A stretch of DNA of 64,000 nt from contig NC_092569.1 in NCBI RefSeq assembly GCF_037975245.1, forward strand, positions 28,925,668 to 28,989,667, given 5' to 3'. The notes under the pieces are model-generated. The model was not told the origin of the DNA. It searched no databases and worked only from the letters and a program-made list of their open reading frames with translations. Positions 49,761 to 61,219 of the stretch are shown piece by piece (within the stretch, counting starts at the first letter, position 1; the number at the start of each line of letters is the position of its first letter). A program made the translations under genes and the position numbers. This DNA is from Apostichopus japonicus. Taxonomy: Eukaryota; Echinodermata; Holothuroidea; Aspidochirotida; Stichopodidae.

Positions 49761-50330
49761 CCTCAGTTGATGATTATGTGAAGTTGTTAAAATTATTACA
49801 TCGGTTGGGTTATGTAAAGGATATAAGACTAGTGATAATATATTTGTTTGTTTAGAATGAGAATTTGCCGTATTGTTTCATGTTGGTTTAAAGGTCACAT
49901 TTGCAGCATTGTGTATCTATATTATACAGATTCCATCATACTGCTGTCTCTACACAGCCCGGGCTTTAAAGAAGTTGATTGCACTGTGCAGCATGTTTCA
50001 TTTAAGATATTATAATCATCATTGTGTATTTATGTATTTATCTATGTGTAACTTAGTGCAAGATTTATTGAATACATGTAGCATGATAATTATCAATACT
50101 ACTTCTGTCCATGTTCTTTGGTCACTTGTTCCGTCCATTTTCAGGAAGCCATCATCAAGGCAGACTGACCCATGACCTACACCTTTGGTCAAAAATGGTC
50201 ATCACGCCAGTGTTGTCAAAGCAATGCTCAAGTCACTAAACTTTCAAGTATATAGGAGTAACACAGTGACTTGAGTCAAGTAACTGGTGCCAGGAAAATC
50301 TCTGATAATTGCTTGTCCTTAGAAAAGAGG
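49761..50330. other. No recognised gene
   Basis: AT-rich. A 100-codon plus-strand frame at 49873-50175 has no family features. Confidence 0.4.
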
Positions 50331-50379
50331 TTTCTCAATACCACTCTCTAGTATGCCCACTCGCCCAGAATCATAGTCA

Positions 50380-50870
50380 GAAATAAACAGGTCATGTGCA
50401 ATCCCCCTCCACTCCTTGCCACAGTCCCACCAGTGGTACCGCAAGGCACGATCTAGCCCTGGTACAGCAATAGAAATCCCCACTCCCTGCCACAATCCCA
50501 CCAGTGGTACCGTAGGCCACGATTTAGCCTGATGTAGCAATATAAATTCCCTTTCCCCCCCCACCTGCCACAGTCCCATCAGATGTGCTTCAGGGCGCGA
50601 TCTAGCCCCGGTGCAGCAATACAAATTCCCCCTCCCCCTGCCACATTCCCACCAGTGGTGCCGCAGGGCACGATCTAGCCTGATGCAGCAATAGAATTTT
50701 CCCCTCCCCTTCGCCCATTCCCTGCCACAGGCTCACCAGTGGTGCTGCAAGGCGTGATATAGTTCTGGTGCAGCAATAGAAATCCCCTCCCCTTCCCCAC
50801 TCCCTGCCACAGTCCCACATGGTGCTGCAGGCTGCGATCTAGCCCTGGTGCAGCAATAGAAATGTTCCCC
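50380..50870. repeat. C-rich minisatellite, unit about 80-110 bp
   Basis: About six units of CTGCCACAGTCCCACCAGTG, GTGCCGCAGGGCACGATCTA and GCCCTGGTGCAGCAATAGAA, with variable C-rich spacers. Overlapping minus-strand frames with GLWQG repeats are artefacts. Confidence 0.88.
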
Positions 50871-52664
50871 CAGAAGAGAGTCTTCATTCAACTAAGCCCA
50901 ATCATGGTTTGGATTTGGCTGAGAATTTGTGTACATTATTTTCGGCAATGTAGACGCCTAGATATAGCATACTGAGCCTTTCTCTGTGGAGAACATGGTT
51001 TTGTATGAATTCTCAGTTCGATGGAGTATCATGAGAGAACTTTAAGAACTGAACATTTTGTTAAGAAAACTAATAAATATTCTTATTGTAAGCACTTATC
51101 TTCAGGCGGTTATCGGTCATACTCACCATATGGCCCTGGCAAAATGAGTCCACACCAGCTGCACTGACCTAGTTACGGCACTGCCCCCGCCCCCCCCCCC
51201 CCTCCTCGCATCCTCTCCCAGGACAAAGTCTAGATAAATCCCAAGTTCTGAATACAAATTTTTCGTAAATCATATAAGGCCCATTCATTATAAATTCCCA
51301 ACTATCAGTTTTACAGTCAGTTACGGGATCATTATGATGACGAGACATAATATTCAAAGAACGTGAACATCAGAAAAGAACTTTAAGGATGAATGTAGAC
51401 ACAACATAATTAATTGTGGCGTTTAGACCACTAAACAACTCTGTTATCACCCCAGGTTGTGTTTCTTTATCACAGACTTTTAATATTTGAGAAAACCAGT
51501 AACCTTTCATACATCCGAGGCCTATCAATTAAAGCGGCTGGGATACTTAGTATAATACCCTGTTCAGTTCGTCCGTCAGATAGAAAACAAAAACTTAATA
51601 GGAAAACAAGACTTACCGCCTGAAATATATTTCTTCAATACTCTAAAAGTTTAACAATGATAAATAATGTTGAATGTTGACCAATGGTGCTCTGCTGTTT
51701 GTATATGAAGATATAAAGAACAAAATTTTAGTTGAGTTAATACAATTGATAAAACATTAAGATTTAGGCCTATATGCACCGACGAGCTGACGTCATCAGT
51801 CATTTAGCCTTAAATGACAAATATAGAGCTTAAGCATATTTTAAAACTAAATATCTCGTGAATCACAATACATACAGAAACATTACAAGCCCTAAAATTA
51901 TTCCTATTTCTTGGATAGTATATTTGAAATAACAAGACAAGTCATCCGTTAATGTAAATGAAACTAATTAGTTTACTCTCTTATCGATAACAACACTCGT
52001 AGGTAGAAAAATGGCACAACTATTGTATTACTATTGCTGAATATCGGTTTTGATTTGGCGGCTAATGGCCTCCCCCATTACTCTAGAACCATCCCTGAAT
52101 AACCGAACGGTTAGTCACCCCATTCCACTCCCCCTCTCTGGTCATCTGGTCCATAATTTGATTACTTAGACTATTAAATTAATTAATTTAATTAATTAAT
52201 TTGATTAAACATATTTTTAATTTGATTAATCAACTTGTTTAAGTTGATTAAACAGATTATTAATTTGATTAAACAGATTATTAATTTGATTAAACAGATT
52301 ATTAATTTGATTAAACAGATTATTAACTTGATGTAACAAATTATGAATTTGATATAAAGAGGGAGACAGTCTGTTTGCCAACAACTACTGTGTGCATGCT
52401 ACAAACATTGGTTTTGCGAGCAGTTCCAATACCAATAAGGTTAAGCAATTTGATAAACATCGGACAAATCTTGGAGTGAAAACAGAAATTTTTGTCCAAT
52501 GACAAGGTCAAGATTTCTTTCCCCGATCTATATTTTAACTGCTAGCCTATTCTAGTTATATCGTCAATGAAAGAGTGATCGTTATTCGTATTTTTTTATT
52601 AATTTTTAGCAATAAAACGGCTGTTAGCAATTAAGGATTGGATGATTTTGAATCTCTCGTTTAT
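50871..52664. other. Mostly unique AT-rich DNA with a ~21-bp tandem repeat
   Basis: A C tract lies at about 51187-51200. From about 52181 to 52360 the phrase GATTAAACAGATTATTAATTT repeats four times in tandem, with AT-rich relatives before it. No exon or element could be supported. Confidence 0.6.
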
Positions 52665-54355
52665 TGATTGGCGCGCAGCGTACTAGAAAATTTCTGGTTT
52701 TAAACACCCCCCCCCCCCCAGATCACCGGAAATGGCACATCTCGGGCTTGGAAATGACCAACTAGATGTACACTTTTGCCTGAGAACCAAGTATTTCCCA
52801 ATTTGTTTTCCCATCCATAACCCTTTTGACGATTGTCACCAGTCACACATCATGTTCGACCTCATCGCATCTCCATTGCTTTTGTAGGTGATTCTACGTC
52901 GCGTTCCACAATATCCGTCAGCCCCACTTTTCAAGGTTTTAAGCCCATTATTAGTTCAGAATTGAAAATTCACATTTCTCGTGAAATAAATTCACTTCAA
53001 AACATACCCATAATGTTGCACAAAATTTCATATATGGACAACCCAATACAGAAAAACCTCCTTCAACCCCTGACAGACCGGTCAAGATTGCACGAGTAGA
53101 GGGAAGTATTTTAGGAATGTTGGTCAGGGAAATGTCGAAGATTCAGACACAGTTAATTTATTGGTGCATGGGCACAGATCAGTCTTGGATAATGGTGGGG
53201 ACGCGCGTCTGTTCTCGGATACTATCTAAGCGGAGCGCGACCAAACAATATCAGGGGACAAATAACCCAAGTAGACTTTTGTATACGATGGGTCTTGGGT
53301 CCTCTCCCAGAAAAAAAAAAATAGACTGCCGCAAATGCGATTTCCGTCCTCTATTTAACAACTGTGGATAAATATTATAAAATGAGAACGTGAAGCTAGC
53401 TCAAATTGGCAACACACATTGTGAGTTGTTAACGATTGTTTTGTTCAAACTCAGTCCGTTTTGCTGACCACTAGTTACCAGTCTCGTATATAGATTATAT
53501 TTCACATGATTGAATGTGTTAATACTTCAGCAGAGAAGACACGCCTAACAGTGCCAATAGTAATAATTCTCGTCTTTTATGGCATGTCATTTGCACAACG
53601 CTGGATCAAACTAAGCCAAAGTTCAATACAGGTGAATTTGAAGTGCAACGTTTGGTCAAGACAAATTTGTGGGGACACGGTATATCATGTCCCCCCAACC
53701 CCCCCCCCCCCGGACTGAAAAAAAGTTGGTGGGGGCGCCTACCGCTGTCCCCGTCAGGATCTGTTTCCTTGTATTGGTGTACAAATATTAAAACCTCTTA
53801 TAACGGCTACTTTAAAACTTCGTTGAAATGAAAAAAATACCAGATATTTCCGAAACCGAACACTAAAAACTACACACAAGGGCGTAGGAACCGGGGGGGT
53901 TGGGGGGCGCCAGCCCCCAGTGAAAAATGTGGAGGGGCGGAAGTATCATTCCGCCCCCCGCTTCGCAAGTCAGAAAACCCCTTTTTCATTTCCAAATGAG
54001 AAAAAAATCTCCTTTGGAGCACCAAATTGCATATAAGGCCTGGTGAAAATACAAAATTAAGTTTACAAAATGGAGTGGATGTTGAAGTGTGCTATATTGT
54101 ACCAAATTGCATCTGAGGCTACCTGGAAATGCAAAAAAATCCAAAGGGGAGGGGGACACCCCCTCCCCTTAGACCCCTCCCCCAGGCCGGCCATCAGTCT
54201 TCAGCCCCCACTCAAAAGTACCTTCCTACGCCACTGACTACACACATAGACAGTTTGAAGTTTGTTCATCCTGGAACGCCATTTTCATGCTCACTGATGT
54301 GATATCTGCTGTTAATATATATGATATCTGCTGTTTGCTTTACAAATTCGAATAA
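52665..54355. repeat. Dispersed repeat matching the interior of the 27.3-29.1 kb element
   Basis: Shares CAATATCCGTCAGCCCCACT, ACAAATAA-CCAAG-AGACTTT order, TCTAAGCGGAGCGCGACCA and GCTTTACAAATTCGAATAAT with 27660-28640, with gaps and rearrangement. The MITE at 53877-54236 is nested inside. CAG-type ends were not located. Confidence 0.75.
53877..54236. mobile_element. hAT-like MITE, family 1 copy B
   Basis: Starts CAAGGGCGTAGGAACC and ends in the complement of CAGTGGCGTAGGAAGG. It is flanked by a perfect 8-bp duplication ACTACACA (53869-53876 and 54237-54244). The related block at 27990-27997 has ACTACACA once with no element, an in-window empty site. Confidence 0.92.
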
Positions 54356-54879
54356 TTGAAATGAGACTGAAATAAATAACAGGGGAGAACATTTATTACT
54401 CTTATACCGAACCCTACACCCATCGAAATGTGTGGGGTACGTGTCCCCCCGCCCCCCTGGATTGACGCCCATGCCCTCAGTGTGCTACATGCAGGTGTGA
54501 TTTGTCTTTACCCTGATCTATATCTTTAATGATAAAACGGTTATATTGTCAACGGATGAGTGATCGGATATCATATTTTAAATAAGTTTTAGAAATCCCT
54601 CATGTATCATTTTGATTCTCCATAAACCATCGTTTTATTGATTGCTGGAAAGATTCATGAGTAAACACACTGCCTCTTTTCAACCTTCTCTTATCATCCT
54701 ATTCTTTCATTAATCTTTGCTTTGTTGCATGCATGTATACGATTGACATATCTCTTTTATTGTATCACACAAGTGATCTCTGCGATAAAATGGATTCATG
54801 GTTATATATATATTAATATAAAAACGGTTGGGCAAACAATACATAATTTAGATGCAATCAACCGTGTTGGCCATAGTAA

Positions 54880-54938
<59 letters not shown>

Positions 54939-55043
54939 TGTCTGATGGCGTGTGTTGGAAAGTTACGAATATACACAAGAAAAAAAATGGGAAAAAATTA
55001 TACTTTCATTTCCAACTTTATTACTTAGAACGTTAAATAGGTG

Positions 55044-55084
55044 ACAAAATATTTCGAGCGTTTACACGGCTCTTCTTCAGTTGT
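55044..55084 (-). ncRNA. Hammerhead-ribozyme-like motif in the left terminal repeat
   Basis: The exact inverse counterpart of the motif at 56187-56227, on the strand that codes for the Penelope proteins and just downstream of them. It has the same core, stems and loop. Confidence 0.5.
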
Positions 55085-55103
55085 ACTAATGAAATGGAAG
55101 AAA

Positions 55104-56126
55104 CTAGACCTTTTTGGTATTTAGCTTAGCATGTATGCTCATAAAAGAGAGATCCCTGTTGAGCCCATTGTTGTGTGTGTTGAGGCGTAAGATGGTTTTT
55201 AGTTCCCGGTTGTTTCTTTCATGGGCGGTTTTGAAGAAGCCGTAGAGAATTACAAATTTGAGGTCAGATAAGTTGTGATTGGAGAGATTAAAATGTTCGG
55301 CAACAGGGAAACCTGGGTTATTATTGCGGATACTTAGTTTGTGGTTATTGAAGCGGAGTCTGAACTTTGTGCTGGTTTCGCCAATATAGGTGACCTGGGG
55401 GCACTTGCAACAATACAGCAGGTAGATGACATTGGCTGAGTCGCAACCAAATCTACCAGGTCTCAGAGTAGTGCCTGAGGCCCGGTGGAGGAAAGTGGGG
55501 GAGGGGTCGAGGTGTGTGCACACCAAGCATCTAGGTTTGTTACAGGGGATGTTACCACTGTCAGGTTCATTACTGAGTGGGGTGAGATTAGTGCGAACCA
55601 GCACTGAGCGGATGTTACGGGGTTGTCTCTATGCTATGACTGGGGGGGGGGGGGCTTTGAAGAGTTCAGCTATTGTGGGGTCCGAACCTAGAGTGCCCCA
55701 AGATTGTTTGATTTCATTGAAAAGGGGGCGAAGGGAGGGATGGTAGGTGACAACGAGGGATAGTCTATCAGAAACAGATATTTTACGATAGGTAAGGAGA
55801 CTAGATCGTTGTAGAGACAGAACCCGTTTGAGGTGGAAGTTAAGTATTCGGTACGGGTATCCCCTTTGAAGGAAAAAATCAAACAGTTCAATGGCCTTAT
55901 TAAGAAAAGTTTGGTCATGTGAGCAGATACGCCGGTATCGGAGTAACTGGCTGTAGACAATGGAATTTTTGGTGTGGCGGGGATGAAAACTATTAAAGTG
56001 GAGATAAGAGTGCCTATCAGTGGGTTTGGCATACACCGATGTCTCTATTTTGTGATCATCGATCATGACGAGTACATCGAGGAAGGGAATTTGCTTAGTG
56101 GACCGTTCGGTGGTAAACTTTATGGA
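55104..56126 (-). pseudogene. Penelope-like reverse transcriptase C-terminus and GIY-YIG endonuclease
   Basis: The 5' part reads PFLDVLVMID, KPTDRHSYLHFNSFHP and YSQLLRYRRICS, hallmarks of the Penelope reverse transcriptase thumb region. After a C tract and one in-frame TAG (near 55626) the same frame continues to a cysteine cluster (PCNKPRCLVC) and a GIY-YIG nuclease: VIYLLYC, TYIGET, RLRFNNHK and VAEHF. The catalytic palm of the reverse transcriptase is missing because of 5' truncation, so the copy is dead even apart from the stop. Confidence 0.9.
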
Positions 56127-56186
56127 ATGGTGAAAATCATGCTAAGCTAAATACCAATAAGGTCTAGTTTCTTCCATTTCATTAGT

Positions 56187-56227
56187 ACAACTGAAGAAGA
56201 GCCGTGTAAACGCTCGAAATATTTTGT
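56187..56227 (+). ncRNA. Hammerhead-ribozyme-like motif in the right terminal repeat
   Basis: Order of elements: ACAA, CTGAAGA (CUGANGA core), stem II GAGC...GCTC with loop CGTGTAAAC, GAAA, TATT, then TTGT. ACAA and TTGT pair as helix I. Helix III would be only A-U and U-A, the minimal form described for Penelope-type hammerheads, with U as cleavage-site base. This short form usually works as a dimer. Activity is not shown. Confidence 0.5.
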
Positions 56228-56291
56228 CACCTATTTAACGTTCTAAGTAATAAAGTTGGAAATGAAAGTATCATTTTTTCCATTTTTTTCT

Positions 56292-56394
<103 letters not shown>

Positions 56395-56474
56395 TTATAT
56401 ATATATATATAGTTTAAATATGGCCAACACGGTTGATTGCATCTAAATTATGTATTGTTTGCCCAACCGTTTTT

Positions 56475-57680
56475 ATTACTCCATTGTCTCATATCGTGGA
56501 GGCAGTCTTCTATTGTGTTTTAGTACCATGGTAGGCCTATTATATGCTTAGAAGTATAACAACTTACCTTATATGGCATAATAAATTCAGTGGTTTCACA
56601 CTACACCCAGGGAGTTTAAATGGCAACTCCATGTTCCACCGATTTTGTTAAGATAAACGACGTCAAAACTTGGATCCCCAAGTATACATTGGAATACACT
56701 TCAGAGACCTATAATTCCTCTTATTGTCGCTATTATTGTGTGTTTGAGTTTAATGTCGATACGAAAGTACATGAAGTATCACTTTTAAATTACAGAAAGG
56801 GGCAAAAGGCATGTTTACCCCCCCCCCCCCCTCCCCGCCACAAATGGGCACTTATAATTCATTGAAGAGGGCATGTTTTGAGGTACTTTTTAAGGAAAAG
56901 TCACCAAGGAAAAAACCTGGGCAAGAAAAACCCAAAACCGAACCGACTATAATTCGCTCTTAACCCCAGCCCCTTGTCTAGAGACTGCGGATGTGTGCCC
57001 ATCGTCAGGTGTGTATCACGATTCCCCCTAGAAGGGTAAAATAAATGCTACGCATGTGATCAGCCAAGGGGTTGAGGTTATTCACCAAAGAAAGGGGCAC
57101 GTGCCTTTTGTGCCCCTGATTATTTCAAAGTAAATAATTATTAAGAATTCATCTATGAAAGAATATCTGAAAATGTTGAATCAAAAGAAGAAAACTAGAA
57201 TGGCGATCGGTGATTATATAGAGGTATATTATATTTATATATTGTAATTATATATATTATATTTATATATTATAATTATAATATCACTACACTGTAATTA
57301 TGTTTTTCAAGTTCTCAAACCTGATAAACAAATGAACTAACGCCATGCAGTCTGTAAGACTTGGTAAGAATACCATTTGTCTGAAATAACGTAATGATCT
57401 TCGACCCAATGAATTAAGCTACAGTTGACGGAGAAACTGGAAGTTTTAAAACTAAGAAAAGGCTCCACCACCTTGATGAATAATGATAAAGTAAGAGATG
57501 ACGTCGTTGAGCCAGACTTTTTCATCCTTTCTACTTTGTATGTTTTGACATTTGCCCTCTCAAGTAAGAAACAACATGTTATAGTTTAATGTGCATGTAT
57601 GCATTGCATATTTATAGAAACAACAAGTTATAGTTTAATTTGCTTGTATGCATTGCACATTTATTAGATAAATTGTATGA
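56475..57680. other. No recognised gene
   Basis: Holds an 81-codon frame at 56620-56865 ending in a C tract (not recognised), scattered AT-rich sequence, and an AT palindromic stretch at about 57225-57295 (TATATTATATTTATATATT). Confidence 0.45.
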
Positions 57681-57688
57681 CATATATG

Positions 57689-57985
57689 CAGGCGCGTAGC
57701 CAAGGGGGGGGGGGGCGAAGGGGGAAGCCGCCCCCCCCCGAGCATATTTTTTAAAAAAAATTTTAAAATGTTTTTATGATATCGCTACTATTTTCAAAAG
57801 AGAAAATGCTAAGATGCAACTTACAAGGCCTGGGAAGTGCCATTTCCAGCGATCTGGGAGGCATTTTCAGCCAAAATTTTCTTTAACGCTTCGCGCCAAC
57901 ACATGGTGGCGCTACGCTTAGATAGTTAGCAATGCCGAATCTACAGTTTCGCCCCTCCCTTGGCAAATTCCTGGCTACGCGCCTG
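57689..57985. mobile_element. hAT-like MITE, family 2
   Basis: Termini CAGGCGCGTAGCCA and its complement, flanked by a perfect 8-bp duplication CATATATG (57681-57688 and 57986-57993). It has G and C tracts just inside the left end. The interior resembles the 27.4-kb and 63.7-kb elements (CCACCATGTGTTGGCGCGAAG-type and CTAAGCG motifs). Confidence 0.9.
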
Positions 57986-58263
57986 CATATATGCATATAA
58001 ATTGGATGACATGTAACCTGGCAGTTTTACAGCCTACGCCCAAAAAAAAATCCAACTAAAAAAATTCTTTACTCTCTTGATAAAAGGTATATTGCTGACA
58101 ATCATATTCTTTATATGTTCATTAAATTAATGTCGCTATATTATTCATCTGAAAGAACCACTTGAAGTTTCATACAGATTGTTATTTAAAAACACACACA
58201 CCGCTGATATTAATGATACGGCAAAACAATCATGCATTACATTCAAAAGTTTTCCTTAACTTT

Positions 58264-58723
58264 TTAATCGTATCCAATTTTAGTTTTGAGAACTTTTTCG
58301 TTTTCATATGCTATTGCGCCTTCATTATTAACTAGAACTTTATTAACTTTCGTTAGCTTTCCCCGATTTGTTGTTCTAGTATTATCGCTATTTATCACCT
58401 CTTTAGGATTAGAACCTGTTTCAGTTCTGGACATATTTGCCAAATTGTTAGCAGTATATGTCGTCTCACCATAAAATGAAGCAATTTCGTTTCGGGATAG
58501 CTCGGCCAAATCATCTGTAGTCTTTAGTTTGCCCGTTGGGTTCGTGGGTTCGCTGTAAATTCTGTCGCGGAATTCGTCTAGTTCGTTTATTGCACCGTCA
58601 GGTGGAAGTCGTGGTTGGAAATGCGCATGCCCAGATGAGGCTTCATCGTATTCCGGATCGTTATGAACCTTATTATCAGACCCTTGTACCACGTGGTCTC
58701 TTTGTTGACGTTTCCTTTCCATC
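58264..58723 (-). CDS. Lectin receptor last exon: cytoplasmic tail
   Basis: Acceptor GTTTGTTTGTAG; the first G completes the codon from the transmembrane exon. It starts MERKRQQRD (basic membrane anchor) and ends KTKIGYD before the stop. It is hydrophilic with tyrosines in EYDEA, IYSEP, FYGET, TYTAN, AYENE and GYD contexts. No kinase or adaptor domain is seen. I found no canonical ITAM; YENE fits a Grb2-type SH2 site. Confidence 0.85.
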
Positions 58724-59766
58724 CTACAAACAAACCATAATTTGCCAGGTAATTCATAAAAATAAAATAATAGTCCAGTTGAATGTTATTTTGTTCTTAT
58801 ACTGTAAATGAACTTTTGAATGTTCTTTCGACTATCATTTAACATATTTGCCCTTTCATGCCGTCATGACGACCCTACCATATAAATAATGTGTACTTTT
58901 TTAATGTTTAGATGTTGTGACGTAAGTAGCTTTAGATACCATGACAACAACGTGTATAAAGACTGCGTATACTCGCAGACGACCCAATTGCCTCGGCCAC
59001 ATTAATGTTTGTTTAAGGTAATCTACAGAATAGATATGGTGCTACCTAAATCAATGTATCCTACTATTGTCCTTTTTTTCCAAACGTGATAGAGACGTCC
59101 CCTTATAACTCATACGAACATGCTCACCAGGTCCAAAGCCAGGGTCTGTTTTATTCTTCTTGGTAGGTGATGTTAGAATTGTTGGCTGACGTCTTACCTG
59201 CCTATATAGGGAGGGGTCTCAGTAATTCGTGTTTGTGCAAGACGGCTTAGTTAACGGTGCTATCATTTTCATCATTTTATCTACAATTGCTTCCCTGCTT
59301 TACCCTATGTCATTAAATGTAAACCATACAGGGGCGTGAGGGGGGGGTGCCAGAAGTAGTGTGTAACCATGGGGCTAGAAAGGAATATGCAATTAAAAGA
59401 ATGGATATTACGATACATCTATTCTTAAAGGATACTTAGATTTGTTTAAATTTTCCGTTGTACTTCTGAACTATCTAGTATTGGCCTATTACATACCTTA
59501 GGTAAACCGCGCATGATCCAGCAATCAGGAGACAGACTGCTAGCATTCCAATAATGCCTATCAATGTCCAAATAGTGGCGTTATTTGGTGGATCTAAAAT
59601 TCAAAGGGATGCATTTCTAGATTTTATGAAAGACTTGCAAGAAGTTAGAAGAAAATTTTGATTCAACATATTAGGTGGACGTCAAAGTCCAACATTGTGT
59701 TAAGAGATATAGATATGTAATGTTAAGAGATATAGACATGTTAAGAGATATAGATATATAATGTTA

Positions 59767-59800
<34 letters not shown>

Positions 59801-59826
59801 GTATATATATATATCTCTCTTAACAT

Positions 59827-59884
<58 letters not shown>

Positions 59885-60480
59885 ATGTTAAGAGATATAG
59901 ATATGTAATGTTAAGAGATATAGATATGTTAAAAGATATAGAAATAAAATGTTAAGAGATATATATATATATAATGTTCATCATGGAAGCTAATTTTTGC
60001 GTCATGGCGACAAATGTGCACTGTACTGTCATATTACGTTTTGGATGTAAGTATAGACCTATACTTTTTAGCTTATAAAAAATTGCAATATTACGCTATC
60101 TGGCCGATAATTTCACATTATTTTTACATTACAATCGATAAAATCAATAAATCAATAAAGAAAAATGAATCTTAAAATAAACAAGTTTTAATCACTTAGT
60201 ATACTTTAATCACTTTAATGACTTTACTGCATGGGAGTCAATATGATATACAATATATCAAAACGTCAAGTTTTCCCTCAAATAAAACGTTACCGGTGAT
60301 ATGCATACATATCACTACGTTCCACTTTCTATTAAGCTCACAGTGTACCCCATTATGTGACTGAAGCGCAATTCATGTTTAATCTGCGATATTTTAACCA
60401 ATTCTTTGTTCATTTGAATCGGATTTTTAATAAAGTGTGCGTTAGACCATTATTGCCGCGTGTATTGTTCAACACTGTAG

Positions 60481-60523
<43 letters not shown>

Positions 60524-61154
60524 TACCATAAATAGCTGGGCTATAGTATAGGTTTGCACCGTAAGTGTAGCATAGGTTATATAGGCTAGCGGTCAATTAT
60601 TGTTGTTGCATACTGATTTAGTCTCCTGCAGACACGATTATGACTTCTTTTATTCTTACCATCACATCTTGGTTTTACGTCGCAGATAAATGGAAGAGCT
60701 GTCAATGGATGGTTAAACTCCCACATTTCGGTGTGTCGGTTAACCGAAACACAGTCACGCATTTCGGTGTTAGCAGCGTTAAAGTCGAAGTAACTGTGAG
60801 AAAGAAGAAAGACTTTCATACAATTTAAACCCGACATACACATGCAAGAGTTGGCCGATATTGATATCTACTAAATAAGGATGAATCCACGTTGAATCAA
60901 GTATAGGCTATAGCCTAAAAGCGAGACTTGGGATTATGTAGTAATGTATCTAAGCCTATATACCTCAGGCTAATCATGTAAGAAGAATGACGTAGCACTA
61001 GTGACCGATTTATTACCTGTTAAAGTATGGCCAACACCCCCCCCCCCGAAACTAACCTTTTGGGGCGTAATAGGGGTTATCTATACAAAGGGCATCGTAC
61101 CATGATCATACATAGCGTTGAAATTAGGATTATACCATTCTTAAGATTCTTAAG

Positions 61155-61219
<65 letters not shown>

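Noticed and set aside
50319..50887. Minus-strand frames with GLWQG repeats
   Set aside because: Artefacts of the C-rich minisatellite.
54722..55036. 104-residue frame with YIYIYI run
   Set aside because: Reads through (TA)n in the Penelope terminal repeat.
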